Of a DNA stretch of 64,000 nucleotides, positions 22,303 to 33,589 are shown in pieces (positions within the stretch are counted from its first letter, which is position 1; every line of letters begins with the position of its first letter). The stretch lies in contig JADDOH010024957.1 of NCBI GenBank assembly GCA_016648135.1, positions 27,838-91,837 on the forward strand, written 5' to 3'. The stretch is from Agrypnia vestita. Taxonomy: Eukaryota; Arthropoda; Insecta; Trichoptera; Phryganeidae. The notes under the pieces are model-generated. The model was given only the letters and a program-made list of their open reading frames with translations. It searched no databases and was not told where the DNA came from. A program made the translations under genes and the position numbers.

Positions 22303-22452
22303 GTTTGTTCTGAGAAGACAATTACTGGATTTATTATTTAATTGAGATAAATTATAGAAGTCTTACAAATCTACAAATAACTAATCTTAATTAAATAATA
22401 ATTCGGCAGTGGATTAATCTAGTAATTGGTTCTCAGAACATCCTACATATAA
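22303..22452. mobile_element. Small TIR element of the foldback family
   Basis: TGTTCTGAGAAGACAATTAC at 22,306 is mirrored by GTAATTGGTTCTCAGAACA at 22,424-22,442. The same terminus closes the foldback copy at about 61,230. The interior is non-coding and short. Confidence 0.65.
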
Positions 22453-22724
22453 AAATATTGTTAATAATAGGTAAATACCGGTCTATAAAAGGAGTTAAAA
22501 ATTTGAAAATATTGATTTTAAGGCTATATGTTGAATAATTCAGAAGAATATCACAATATATGTACATTAAAAAGAATATTGCTTAATACTCAACATTAGA
22601 AGTATCATTACCAGTTAAATCAATGTATATTGTTTCACGAGAAGAGACAACAGATGTCATTGACATAGCCCCTTGAAATATACGGATGATTCCTATTTGA
22701 AACATATATATATACACGTAACTT

Positions 22725-23062
22725 TAAAATATTCGATGTGTGGATGTTCTGACGATGCAATTGGTGAACGTTGAATTGTGTAGAGTGATCGAGCCAGTTC
22801 ATAAAGGTTCTAAGCCCTGGGACATCGTAAAAAAGAGTTACATAGATATTTCTCATATAAATAGTTTCGTTTCTGTGAGACATATAATTTATTTTAATAA
22901 AATATTTTTAATTAAGATATATTGCAGATGCATTATTTTTTATATGAGAAAGTTGGTATGTAAGTCTTTTTGGGTGTTCATTGGGCTTACAACCTATCGT
23001 ACGGCTGGTTAAAGTGATCACTTTACACAATGTAACGTTCACAATTCCACCCTGATACACTA
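22725..23062. mobile_element. Foldback/MITE family copy with inverted halves
   Basis: A left half (22,737-22,895, minus orientation) and a right half (22,930-23,062, plus orientation) carry the family core AGTGATC(A)CTTTACACAAT and GTTCACAATTCCACC in opposite directions. The open frames here arise from this inverted repeat and are not genes. Confidence 0.65.
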
Positions 23063-23064
23063 CC

Positions 23065-24025
23065 GCATCTATAAAATTTTTGGTAGTTGTGTATATATTT
23101 GATTTGCTAACCTTGTTTCATATGTGAGCTCTATTTTATAACACTCACTTGTGGTTGAAATTTGTCATTCCCATAAACCAGTACAGATGTCATCATTGGT
23201 AATGAGATATCAACATTTTTTTATTGGAGTTTTCAAAATAATATTCTTTTTTTATATATAAATGGCATTCTTTTGAATTATTAACATTACACTAGAATAA
23301 GCCTGAAAATTATTTCAATTTTTTAACTCACTAGTATTTAAATATTATTATTACACTTTGCGTGAAATTTCGACAGTTACAAAGATGATTGATATTAAAG
23401 TTTGCGTTGTTTAAAAATATTTGACTTATTTTCTGTAAAACGTTGAACTATCCCTACAGTAATTAATTGAATAACAAAAATTCATTCGCTTTTGTAAAAA
23501 TTTTATAAAATGATTACAACATTTTATTTTTAATGTTTTGTAATTTCTGTAATTTTTAAGGCGTTATCCGATATGCTGTTAAAATATTTTTTCCATATGT
23601 TTAGACATTTGTGTTGTTGCCGTTTAGGCATGTTTGAAAATATATTATAAACCTTCGAAACTAAAATATTTCATGCTTATATCTAATTAAATATAAAATA
23701 AATAAAAATATAAAATTTAATGCTTAAAACCTGTTGAGGCATATACTCTGTAATTCGATTTTTTTGTGATTATTAAAATTATATAAAGCGACAAAAATTA
23801 ATGTAATATTATAAAATTTAAAGCATAAAACCTATTTAGGCTTATATTCTATAATGAGATTTTTTTTGGTGAATAAACTACTTGAATCGGTTGCTTGTTT
23901 TTTTAATAAGTCAACGTAATTAATGTCATTGAATCACGAGAATTCTAACTAAACAGCTAAACAGACAATAAACTTAAACAACAAACAAAAACAAAAAAGC
24001 TTAGCTACAATAGTCTAGAGACTAG
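23065..24025. other. AT-rich, nothing recognised
   Basis: It contains two diverged blocks that resemble each other (about 23,690-23,770 and 23,800-23,880, both with TTAATGC/AAAGC...AAAACCTGTT/TATTTAGGC-type text). They suggest an old tandem duplication. No gene. Confidence 0.45.
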
Positions 24026-24029
24026 AAGG

Positions 24030-24425
24030 AATGTGTATTTGATTACACATTTTTATCGATTGTTGCGCGGTATGATCGATAATCCTGAAATTATGCAGAG
24101 CATTGGTTTGTATGTTCCTGATAATTACATTAGACATCGTCAGCATAGATTGTTTCACATTCCAATATACACGTCCAACCTGCCGATGTATGCCTGTTGG
24201 AGGAGCCACAGCTGTGCTGAACAAAATCGCTTTGGGTATTGATATATTCCATGTGTCTGAGGGGGTTTTCCGAAGCGGGATTCTCCTACACTTTTAACCA
24301 GATTTTATGTTATTTTTAATTTATTAAATATTTTTATTTTGATATATACTTCCATAATATGTATGCCTTGAACACTTTTTGTTTGTAATGTACATATTAT
24401 TAAATAAATTGAATTGAATTGAATT
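24030..24425 (+). pseudogene. CR1/jockey-like LINE 3' fragment
   Basis: The plus strand from 24,036 reads YLITHFYRLLRGMIDNPEIM then YVPDNYIRHRQHRLFHIP, and after a frameshift NKIALGIDIF. The same FYKxxNGxIDSPEI motif is seen at 15,725-15,650 on the minus strand. This is the terminal domain of the RT protein, with no catalytic residues. It is followed by about 125 bp of AT-rich 3' UTR and a TTGAATTGAATTGAATT tail at 24,407-24,425. Confidence 0.7.
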
Positions 24426-24539
24426 TAATTAATTTCCTTAACACTGCACTCATTTAAGATGGGCGGGCGTTCTACCAATAATAGAAAAGCACTGGGTCTA
24501 GCATTAGTAGCTGATGCGAAACAAATTAATTTAACCCTT

Positions 24540-24830
24540 GCCAGTAGCGAAGGGAAAAACTATATTTCAAAATGAAGACTACAACACACACACGTTCACC
24601 AGTTTGAAGACTACAAAGTGTACACTACAATTGTAGTAAAAACTACTTGAAGTGAAGTAATTGTAGTACTACGAAATGAAGTGAAGTAATGAAGTAATTG
24701 TAGTATTAATGAAGTGAAGTAATGTAATGAAGTAATTGTAGTATTAATGAAGTGAAGTAATGTAATGAAGTAATTGTAGGATAATGAGTGAAGTAAGAAA
24801 TGAAAGTAAGGTAGTACAATAGTTGAGCGA
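24540..24830. repeat. Minisatellite of GAAGTGAAGTAAT words
   Basis: Two perfect 38-bp units lie at about 24,700-24,776 (each ATTAATGAAGTGAAGTAATG plus GAAGTAATTGTAG). They are flanked by more degenerate copies of GTAGTA and GAAGTAAT words back to about 24,640. Confidence 0.8.
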
Positions 24831-24917
24831 GGTAATTTATTTTTTTCCCCAAATATCAATTGGCGAGCTAAATAAAAAAAAAAAAGGTCGCCAGCAGATT
24901 CTTCATTCGCTTCCAAA

Positions 24918-25040
24918 ATGGGATGGGGGAGGGGGGGGTGGGAGGGGGGGGGTGGGTTGGGGGGGGGGGGGGCGTGGGGGGGGGGGGGGGGGGGGGGGGG
25001 TGGGGGGGGGGGGGGGGGGGGGGGGGGTGGGGGGGGGGTT
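24918..25040. repeat. Poly-G block, about 120 nt, G-quadruplex-prone
   Basis: On the plus strand the block is almost pure G, interrupted by isolated T, A or C. It includes runs of more than 15 G. It is followed by a 50-bp segment (TTGTTAC then TTCCAGAGATTTCTTC) that recurs at 25,141-25,190 after a second poly-G run (25,127-25,140). Long proline or glycine frames across this block are compositional artefacts. Confidence 0.95.
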
Positions 25041-25239
25041 GTTACGGTTCCAGAGATTTCTTCGTTTAGATACATCAGAGCTGACCAGAAAAATTTCTTC
25101 ATAGGCCTCAAAATTTTCAAACCATGGAGGGGGGGGGGGGGTTGTTACAGATTCCAGAGATTTCTTCATATATCTACATCAACTTTCCAAAAATTTCACG
25201 TAAAAAATGCACTATTTAAAATATGTTTCTCATACTTTC

Positions 25240-25360
25240 GATAACTTTGAAGTGTATGTACTTTGTAGTGTTCGCTTTGAAATGAAGTGTACTATTTGAA
25301 GTCTATACTAGTGTAGTACTACATTGTAGTAGTGAGTACAGAGCGGCCCATCACTACTTG
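25240..25360. repeat. Right flank of the minisatellite with inverted words
   Basis: TTTGTAGTGTTCGCTTTG and GTAGTACTACATTGTAG are related to, and partly inverted relative to, the CTACAAAGTGTACACTAC words at 24,608. The poly-G block is therefore bracketed by similar sequence on both sides. Confidence 0.6.
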
Positions 25361-25439
25361 CCAGCCAACACACAAAAACACAATCGCACGAATAACGCGT
25401 AATCAAAAACATCCAACAAACAATAAACGCTAACTCGCT

Positions 25440-25712
25440 GACCATTTTCCCAACTAACTTTCGGAACCGCAATTCCATTCTGGTGAGGCTTTCGCGACAC
25501 GTTTAAACAAGAACCACTTTTGCGAAAGTTGAGCTCGGATCCTGGACTAATTGCGACCCACCGCCGGACGACGGGCCGGTATAAAACAGTTAGCCAACTT
25601 TGTGCCTTGTTAGTTGTTAGTCATTCGGTTCAAAATAAAGTTAGCCAAATTAACGGCTTAATTCGTTTGCCGTTAAACGAAAACACAACAGAAAACAGAG
25701 TCGTTATTTAAA
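25440..25712 (+). mobile_element. LTR-like segment with TATA and early polyA signal
   Basis: GGCCGGTATAAAACAG (TATA at 25,580) is followed by an initiator-like TTAGTTG near 25,610 and AATAAA at 25,634-25,639. This compact promoter/polyadenylation arrangement is typical of a retroelement LTR with a short R region. No coding region or second LTR was seen. Confidence 0.4.
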
Positions 25713-25744
25713 AAAAAATCTATTTTTGAAACGTGTATGAAAAG

Positions 25745-25842
25745 TTTTTATAGGGTGCGAGCTAGCTTAAGTGATCGCTTTACACAATGAAACGTTCATT
25801 AATTCCACCACAAAAGCATCCCCAGATTATCAAAAAATTTAA
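25745..25842 (+). mobile_element. Foldback family fragment
   Basis: It carries GCTTAAGTGATCGCTTTACA, CACAATGAAACGTTCATTAA and TTCCACCACAAAAGCATCC, matching the half-unit seen at 50,960-51,020 and 37,870-37,925. Only one arm is present. Confidence 0.65.
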
Positions 25843-25854
25843 ATTTGTATATAT

Positions 25855-26345
25855 TGTCACGTGTCAAGTCAAACGTACCAAGTCACTATTTAACCTAACG
25901 CTTTTATCTAAATTAAACTATTTCGTAAATTTATCATTCGTAAATAGACACTTTATAATCGCTTTAATACATTATTTACTAGAACATTCCATTCAATTTC
26001 CGCACGCATTATTCGCTCCGGTTTATTTCGCTGCGTAAGAACTTTCCAGATTATTTTATGTCGAATTATCGCTCGACTGGCCACACTGGTCTTCACAGCT
26101 CGCGGCTGCCTTCGCTTTGGTTTCGCTGTCAAGTGCGCCGAAAATAACAACAACGTTACTCTCGCACGTGGTCCCATTTATATCGAACTCTCTAGGCGTT
26201 CCTAGTGTTTAGGAGAACTTTCTCGTGGTTTCCAGGCCTCTATAGATGCTTCTCGATGCTTTCCGAAAGCCGTAGATTACGCTAAGCCATTCTGGAATCT
26301 TCGATAGTTTTGTTGTGACATGTGATAGAAGTACGCAATCCTTTT
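25855..26345 (-). mobile_element. LTR-like dispersed repeat, copy 2
   Basis: It is homologous to 17,475-18,020. The shared blocks include TTTACTAGAACATTCCAT, CGACTGGCCACACTGG, GCTGTCAAGTGCG and CTAGTGTTTAGGAGAAC. The minus strand has TATATAAAT at about 26,183-26,175 and an AATAAA further down. Open frames inside are incidental. Confidence 0.55.
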
Positions 26346-26349
26346 TAGC

Positions 26350-27390
26350 CTCGTTATAATATATTATAAATCTGTATTACTTCATATATTTAAAGAAAAC
26401 TTTGGTCCTTTTCATGAGTATTACATAACTATAGATTTGGCAGCAATTTTAGTAGTGGAATATTAAGCAATATTCTTTTTAAGGTATGTATGATATTCTT
26501 CCATTATACAATGTGATCTATTTTCTTTTAAATGAACGTCCATCGGTTGACTATTTATAAGTCAAGAAATATAAATAAAATTAATTTATATTTTTTTAAT
26601 GTTGCAAAATTATTACTGCTTCACCCCATAGATCAAGCTCATCATAGTCAAGCAATCATATATAAGCATTTAATGCAGAATTTTTATTCTCGGCATTGTA
26701 TCGCTCTTGCGGCACAGTTTTGACATTGCGGCGCACATCACGTGACTCAATTAAAATGTGTTTGTATTTTCTAATATTTAACTATGCACCTTGTGAGGAC
26801 CGGTTGTATAAACGTGATATACAGGAAATAGTTCGCATTAAGCATAGATGTTTACGAAAACGAGCTGTTCGATCGTTGAAAAGGCAGAAATCTATGCTTT
26901 AAACGAACGACTAATACAAACCAAGTTAACATAACAGGCCCTTAGTCATTCGCTTTAATAAAAGTAAGATAAATTAATGGCTGAATTACTGTGTATTGTG
27001 CAAAATAAAATTAAATAACAATCTAATATATATTTTTTCACAATTTAAAATAATATTTTGGTAATGTTTACTCGATATGAAATACTTTCATAATGGTCAA
27101 ACGTTTTTGAGAAGATGAGTTAGAAATATTGAAAAAACGTAAAATTTTAAGTCACTATCTTTATTAATATTAGAGCATTGATGCTGGATCATTTTTGAAA
27201 CTTAATTCAGTTTAGGCAGAAATCAACCAATATTGTTAGATCTTTATAATAAATTGAAAATTTAATATTTATTTAAATGTACAGCATTAAACATTAACAT
27301 CTTTGCAATATAAGATTTCACTACATACATTAGGCAATCATTATGTAAGAGGCATACGTTTAAAGTGAAATAGGATAAATATTACCCTTC
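26350..27390. other. AT-rich, nothing recognised
   Basis: Short frames at 26,532-26,902 look random. No shared repeat was found. Confidence 0.45.
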
Positions 27391-27394
27391 TGGG

Positions 27395-27835
27395 GAACCG
27401 GAAACAAGACGAACCTAAACAGGCTCCAACGACCACAAAAAAGAAATACTGAAAATGGTCTACAATTTGAAATACTTGACATCAACTGAAACGGTTAACC
27501 GAATAACACAGGAATTAAACGTTGATAGCATTATAAGACTCAAAACACTAAAACTCATTCACAAGCTAGCAAATGACACAATACAAGACGAAGACATTAA
27601 ATTACACAAAATACACGAAAATTATAAACACTACACTAGAATGGCTCAAAACTATCACATTACTCAAGCCAAAAGAAAAATAGGACAATCATGATTAATT
27701 TGTAATGGATTAAAAAAATACCTACCACAACAGACCAAACAACTGACTTCTAACAATTTCAAAATAGAAGTGACAAAAATGCTAAAACTCAGTCAAATAT
27801 ATCAAATAACTTTGTATCATTATTATTATATTATT
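27395..27835 (+). pseudogene. Jockey-like LINE 3' fragment with intact C-terminal frame
   Basis: It opens with a broken LQRPQKKILKMVY-like junction at about 27,420-27,460. A clean frame of 79 codons follows to TGA at 27,692-27,694. The frame carries YLTSTETVNRITQELNV, then RLKTLKLIHKLAND and a basic, His-rich end. The equivalent region follows the RT thumb in jockey-like LINEs. A 3' UTR of about 135 bp ends in a TTATTATTATATTATTATAT run at 27,819-27,838. Copies at 1-145 (minus) and 4,010-4,190 are more decayed. Confidence 0.7.
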
Positions 27836-28009
27836 ATATCGAACTATTTTGTAAAATGTTATCCATAGACCTTTCACATCTCTATCATATTTTTAGCAAA
27901 AAAATGAAAAAAATTGCACGTATAAAAACGCCGAAAGACTTGTTACGAAAAAATCTAAATATGCGGAAATCAAATTAAAAAATACGACTAATTTAAGCTT
28001 CTATTTATG

Positions 28010-28320
28010 TGCACACTTAATGCCATTAGTGCCCACGTAACAGACGAAGTCAATACACCCTTTTTTCTATCAATTATAATGCCCCAATTAAGCCGTCAAT
28101 CATTTCGTTATAAATCTGCCTTTGTTGAGATAAACAAGGCAGATTAATAAATGTTAATACTAAATTGACGAAAACGTACTCTGTTATAAGCGACTGAAGA
28201 AAGCAAATGATAATAGCCTTTAATGTCATTTAAATTAATATTGAAGGCTACACATTTTGAAGAACTAGGATCTAATTTACTGTACTTTTTCTCCCGTCGA
28301 CGACCTTTATAAAGGGCTTC
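28010..28320. promoter_or_regulatory. Candidate conserved non-coding segment
   Basis: Unique within the window, with no long frame. It mixes ATTA-type homeodomain cores with GC-rich words, such as CCCCAATTAAGCCGTCAATC and AAGGCAGATTAATAAATG. Regulatory function is inference. Confidence 0.25.
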
Positions 28321-28324
28321 TATG

Positions 28325-29990
28325 GATTGATATTATTGTTTGTGTATAGTAACTATGTTTTATTTTATTTATTAATTTATTTTAGTATACTCTGAAAATC
28401 TACCCTGGTAAAGTAGATGCTTGCACAATGTTTGGTAATTTTCCAAAAAAAAAAAAATATGCGTCCATTTGTGAATAATTATGTAGCGTTTAGAATAAGA
28501 TGTTAAAGCAACTTGATCACAGGTATGGAACTATACTATGTTTATATATAACACTTATATAAATAATCTATAATCTATAATCTATAAAATAAAAAATAAT
28601 CTTAAACAAAACTTTAACCCTTTTTACATTAAACAATTATTCTACACATATTTACACTTGGACTTATGACTCACTCAACTTTCACTAACATTCCACTTGA
28701 TACTTTGTAGATACATAATTCCTATCTTATGAAAATAAATACTACTGACGAATTCGAAAAAATATTATAATTGTGTTCTATAACGCCACTCTGGTACAGG
28801 CGTAGCCTAGTAGAGTGGCATAATCCACAAATTAAACAAAACAAAAAAAAAAAAGTGTAGTATAATATATAACACTATCGCTAACATTCCCCCAACACTA
28901 CAGAAACGTGGAATGACTGCCCATAAATATTGCTTTACAATATATTACACAGTAATACTGATTGCTCTGAAGTGCTCTTAGCGATTAATTTTAATACCTC
29001 TACTCGTTGTTTGAGGTACACATCCTAATTGCTTCGGCTTTAGGAGATAGACTTCTATAATTAACCTTAATTAGGAATTATTTCTCTGTGGATAAATCCA
29101 GTAATTTATTTCTTAGAAAATACATATAAAAAGATTGTTTAAATTAATTTTTCTTTCCTATTTAAAAAAAAATAAAAACACTGAAAAATCTGTTGCATGA
29201 AATCTCCACATGACTGCCTTGAAAGCTTAGATAAACATAAGATTGTATCCAAGAAAAATATTTTTACTAATAATAAAAAAAAAAAAAATAGCCCCGACGC
29301 CACCTCGGTGGCTATCAAATTCGTCAAAAATCCTAAATTAAATTGAATTTAATTTCGATAACCAAAGTAAAAGAAGCGATACAACTATTCGTCGCTACGA
29401 AGGAGAATTGGTGACAAATGATATCTTGAATTGGCCGATTCTAAACGAAAGGAAATTAATAAGTCCTTTGAAGATCAAAAAACAAAGTTGACGGCAAACA
29501 AACCCCTCCGAGATATTAGGGGTGGAAACTACCCTTCAGCCAGAGATTCTCCATTATTATTTTTTCACTAAATTACGGTAGGATGGAAAAAATATGCTGC
29601 ACTGAAGGAATTACAATTGAGAAGAAGAAAATGGGTCGATAATTAACACTATCGAAAAATTTAAGAGGCTGGTTAAATTTTTACATGCTTTTATTGAACT
29701 CTCTTTGTCTGTTTGTCTATTGTTTATTTGTTGTGATGGTATCTTAAAAATGGTTTTTCATCAATTTTTTGACTAGTTATAGCTCTGAAATTTTCAACAT
29801 TTACGTAAAGTGGATGACTTTTACAGTATTAAATTATTTTCGATATGATTTTAATTAATCATCACGTCACTCACATTAAATTAATAATCACATCACTCAC
29901 AAGCAAGAGTCGTAGAAACAGCTGAAGAACATGCCGTTGAAATATTTATTTTAAACTTTAAAACAACGCGTTTAATATTTGGATACTGCA
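28325..29990. other. AT-rich, nothing firm
   Basis: A small hairpin (GCCACTCT at 28,785-28,792 with AGAGTGGC at 28,812-28,819) and a triple CTATAAT repeat near 28,567-28,587 were seen. No gene. Confidence 0.5.
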
Positions 29991-30334
29991 TGGCTGCTAC
30001 CTGGACATAAACTAAGCACGACGAAAATTGACGAGACACATCTGAAGGAAAAATTTTACGCTGAATATATGAACCTATTAATGTCAGTCAAACACGGTGT
30101 AAAAGATACAGCACCGAGCTCTACGTTCTTTACCAGGACATCAGCGTAGTCAAGTTCCTGCGCTAGCTGGGATTAAGGTCATGAGAACAAAAAATCCACC
30201 GACGTAATTAGTACATATTGCACACTAGCGACTAGCGTAGAAGAAGTGAACACTCCACAACAAAGTGCATATAATTTACGCTCCCGGACACGGAAACATT
30301 AATCAATCTGCCCCATACCTCCGCGAGCAGAGGT

Positions 30335-30385
30335 CGTTCTCCTGATGACGTTGAATACGACTTCAACGAAACGTCGAGAATTGTC
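30335..30385 (+). ncRNA. Hammerhead-like ribozyme motif, well folded
   Basis: TTCTC is followed by CTGATGA (30,342-30,348), C, the 6-bp stem GTTGAA/TTCAAC with a 6-nt loop, GAAA (30,368-30,371), CGTC and GAGAA. Stem I is TTCTC/GAGAA and the cleavage dinucleotide would be UC. It has the same one-base insertion before stem II as the other copies. No PLE frame is visible nearby, but a LINE tail follows directly. Confidence 0.6.
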
Positions 30386-30515
30386 TTTCGGAAAAACATA
30401 CGGTTCGTGTAAAATATCGGTAAAAAGCCTGCCAGAAGATGTGAGGAAGCTAAGCAGAATTAACATCTTCAAACAAGAATGTAAACGGCACATAACAATG
30501 GAAAATGTATGAAGA
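30385..30515 (+). pseudogene. LINE C-terminal fragment (CR1/jockey type)
   Basis: The plus strand encodes SVKSLPEDVRKLSRINIFKQ then ECKRHIT and a TGA stop at about 30,509-30,511. The WNSLPxxLRxxxSLxxFK pattern ends many CR1-type RT proteins. Upstream, AYNLRSRTRKH at about 30,268-30,300 fits the same protein, but the hammerhead-like motif lies between the two. The order may therefore be mosaic. Confidence 0.6.
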
Positions 30516-30548
30516 GAAATATTATTTATTTAATTATTTAATAAGTGT

Positions 30549-30571
30549 ACATATATATATATATATATATA
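30549..30571. repeat. (AT)n microsatellite
   Basis: Alternating AT at the end of the LINE fragment; it may be its decayed tail. Confidence 0.85.
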
Positions 30572-30600
30572 ATAAATAAAGATATATAAATAAAAAATAA

Positions 30601-30850
30601 AACTAAAATGGCAGTGAGTTGGACATATGGCTCGATAGGAGAATACTAGATGGGCACCCAGAATCCTACAGTGGAGGCCCTGGACAAAAAATAGAAGCGT
30701 CGGAAGGCCTCCCAAAAGGTGGTCCGATGACATAGTCCAGCAAGCAGGAAGAACCTGGATGCGAATGGGGAGAAACAGAGACGAGTGGAAAAAAATGGAA
30801 GAGGCCTACATCCAGCAGTGGAGGGAAAAAGGCTGAGGAAGAAAAAGAAG
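30601..30850 (+). pseudogene. RTE-like LINE C-terminal fragment with GAA tail
   Basis: The plus strand reads KLKWQ, a stop, VGHMAR, then after another stop NTRWAPRILQWRPWTKNRSV, GRPPKRWSDDIVQQAGRTW and EEAYIQQWREKG before TGA. It is the same subfamily as 12,090-12,550 (GRPPKRWSDDIVQQ is identical). A GAAGAAAAAGAAGAAG tail follows. Confidence 0.85.
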
Positions 30851-30964
30851 AAGATGTCCAATGACTGTAATAACCTTAACTCTTTGATAAGTAAATACTT
30901 ATTCTTCAGGAACCGGCGTGTAAAAATGCCATCATTTACGACGGGTCACATCTGGCAAATCAAA

Positions 30965-31270
30965 TAAAAACACTGTAACCGTTTGACAACCGCTCCTTTA
31001 TCTCGGTTTGTTTGTCACGGTGGAGTGGGGGCGGGGGTTTAAACGATTTTTAATAAAGTTCCCAAACCAAATATCTGACGGGCCGGGGTTAATCTCCCCT
31101 TGCAACCCCCCGCCCGGTGCTCCTGCACCGGTGCTATTTGTTTTGTTTTATTTTCGCCCCATCACAAAAACCAGGAAATCGACCGAAATGCGATGGGGAT
31201 TGTTTTGCGCAATTATTGCGTGTGTGGGAGACGTGAAACTGATATTCACAAACATTTTGTACTGTAAATA
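30965..31270. promoter_or_regulatory. Candidate conserved non-coding segment, mixed GC
   Basis: Unique within the window, with higher GC than its flanks. It contains a GGGGCGGGGG box (31,027-31,036) and the inverted pair GGTGCTCCTGCACCGG. No recognisable protein. Regulatory role is inference. Confidence 0.3.
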
Positions 31271-31714
31271 ATACGTTATGTTACTCTCAAATCGTATCTG
31301 ATTAAATTTGGAAATTGATTACGAAGATTGAAAAGTTATATCTGGCGGACACCTGGAGACATCTAGCGGCGCTCCGACGGAACTTGACGCGCTAATACAT
31401 TCGAACTGAGAACATAGATGGCCAACACTTCTCTGTTGGCGGTTTGGGGGATCATCCGATCTACTGCGATCACTATAAAATAATATTTAAACAAATGGGA
31501 GTTCGATTATCATTTTTTTTCTGTTAAATTTGCTAACTCTTGTGTGGAATAAAGATACAAGAGATGCATTCAAAGTAAGGTTACCCCTACTTTCTCCACA
31601 GCAATGGAAGGATAAATTTCTTAAAATAATCTTGAATATATATTTAATAGCGTGTGTGGAGTTATTTGGGCTTAGCTATCCGCATCACTAAAGAAAAATA
31701 AATCCTAAAAACAC

Positions 31715-31880
31715 TAAAAATTTTTTGACATATTATCAGATATCCAGAGAAGTACTAGATACTGCATCTCATAATTTATCGCGAAATTGCGAACAGAAGA
31801 AGTCCTGCACGAAGAAATGTTAAGGGTGAAGAATTGAGACAAGGGTTAGGGTCTAACTATTATGTAAATACGCGTTTAGT
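31715..31880 (+). pseudogene. RTE-like LINE fragment
   Basis: The text runs parallel to 52,910-53,000: YPEKY/YPERY-like start (ATATCCAGAGAAGTACTAGA), CTGCATCTCATAAT, then GAACAGAAGAAGTCCTGCAC. It is very decayed. Confidence 0.55.
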
Positions 31881-31911
31881 CAAACATGGGAAACATGAAA
31901 GAATATTTTAA

Positions 31912-32040
31912 TAGTATGGCCCAGGGCTTATCACCCATATGAGCCGGCATAAATGATTACTTTACACAATGCAACGTTCAGAAGTCCCACCGTAAGAACA
32001 TCCACACATTTTTTTTAATGTTGTACTTATATTTTTTCTA
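31912..32040 (+). mobile_element. Foldback family fragment
   Basis: It contains TATGGCCCAGGGCTTATCAC, ATTACTTTACACAATGCAAC and CACCGTAAGAACATCCACAC, matching the half-unit at 50,935-51,020. Confidence 0.65.
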
Positions 32041-32539
32041 TGTCTCTATTTTTCAAATATTTTAAGGGAATATGCTAGAGACATCTATAGTCTTTTGTAT
32101 GACATAATATGCATACGTTTCGCAGCAGGTAATGATACCTCTCTATTTTTAATGTGTACATGATTTACTTCCGAATTATTTAACGTATACCTACACTAGA
32201 ATACACCTGAAAATTAATATTCTAAATTCTTAAATTCCTTTTATAGACCAGAATAGTATCCACTTCTTATTCAGGAGCGTTTTATGAGCAAAAGTTCCCA
32301 TATCGGTCCTGCTAATTCGTCGCCTGGTACACATTTTTTTAACACCAAGCAAAACCGTGCTGCCTCGCGCCGGTTGGATAAATCGTTGCGAAGCGACGTG
32401 GCTGCTAGAACTACTAGTATATATTTTTAATAATATTTATTATTAATAAGAGTATTCTTATTATGTTTGATAAGATCATGATCGTTCGTTAACCAGACAA
32501 GCATCAGTAAAAGAGGAATAAATATCATAATTTTTTGAT

Positions 32540-32830
32540 CCTTGATAGCACTTCATCACACTCGCGTCAGAGATTGCAGCCTCACACAGACGCCATTGCT
32601 TTATGGTGCATCGCTCCGCCGGCAGAGGGCGGCGCTGCTGTCAAATAAATCCACCGTAATTAACTCCTCGGCCGCGTCACGGCGACGTCCCTTCCCTGTA
32701 GAGGGGGCGCGACCGCCCGGCAGGACGCGACAGGACCGACAGTGGTTGTCCCGCGCGGCCTCTGTTTGCGCGCTGATTGAGAATTGCGCGAATCACGAAA
32801 CCGCGTAGTTCGAAACGCGCAACGCATTTT
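32540..32830. promoter_or_regulatory. CpG-dense GC-rich island
   Basis: This is one of the most GC- and CpG-rich stretches of the window, with many CGCG and GGCGGCG words. An 88-codon frame (32,542-32,808) is open but has no recognisable motif, and its openness is expected from low stop-codon density. It could be a promoter or first exon of a host gene, or a decayed rDNA-like or mobile piece. Confidence 0.35.
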
Positions 32831-32855
32831 GCCACGTTTACGTATAAATTGAAAT

Positions 32856-33572
32856 AATTGAAAATCTCATGGCAAGAAGTTGTTAACTAACATTCAAGTC
32901 ATTTTTATTGATTTATATCACTAAAATATCAAAAAAGTATTTACAAAGTAAAAAAAAACGCATTTATGCACAAAAAATAAAAATATACTAATTTTCCTTA
33001 AAAAATGTAGTTAACGACAATTTTTTCGCCTATGGAACTCATTTTTAATAGAATAACACCTTTTTAAAATTAGTAAAACACGAACGTCAAACAACCCTTC
33101 AAATGCTATCAGTTTTTACCATCCATTATCCAAAATTACAAATTACCTGACATGTTAATTAATATTATTTTTCAATAATTGGTATGTACCATTTAAAATT
33201 ATTGAAAAATAATATATAAGTACATATTATAATGGTCTTCAAATAAAAACAAATATATGACAGTACTGCCAGAGTAAAATTTATATTAATCAAAAATATT
33301 CCAATCAAATTAAAAGGCGTGTTAATTTCAGAATGATGGCATGAACATGTTATTATTGAAGAAAACATATGTTCTTCCCATTAGTAACTGATTTGATTTT
33401 TATGAAAAAGTGTAGTTAACATGTTCATCCTTATGATTTGAACAAGTTCTAATTATTTAGTTCTGAACTTATTTCCAATGGAAAGAGTGTACAATATTTA
33501 GTTTAGACAGCTTATTAACTAATTTTTGAGAAAAATGTTAGTAAACAACTTCTTGCCATGGGGTTTTCAATT
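32856..33572. mobile_element. Non-autonomous TIR element, about 717 bp
   Basis: The left arm (32,856-32,894) and right arm (33,534-33,572) are inverted repeats of about 39 bp with three or so mismatches. They include CATGGCAAGAAGTTGTT and its complement. The interior is AT-rich and non-coding. It contains an inner 20-bp hairpin (33,163-33,182 with 33,198-33,217). No clear target-site duplication was seen. Confidence 0.65.
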
Positions 33573-33589
33573 CTAGGCCACACAATTTC

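Noticed and set aside
22635..23012. Overlapping frames of 82 and 90 codons
   Set aside because: They lie in the inverted arms of a foldback element and mirror each other.
24611..25244. Several long open frames encoding poly-proline or poly-glycine proteins
   Set aside because: They arise only from the poly-G block, occur in multiple frames on both strands, and lack any domain.
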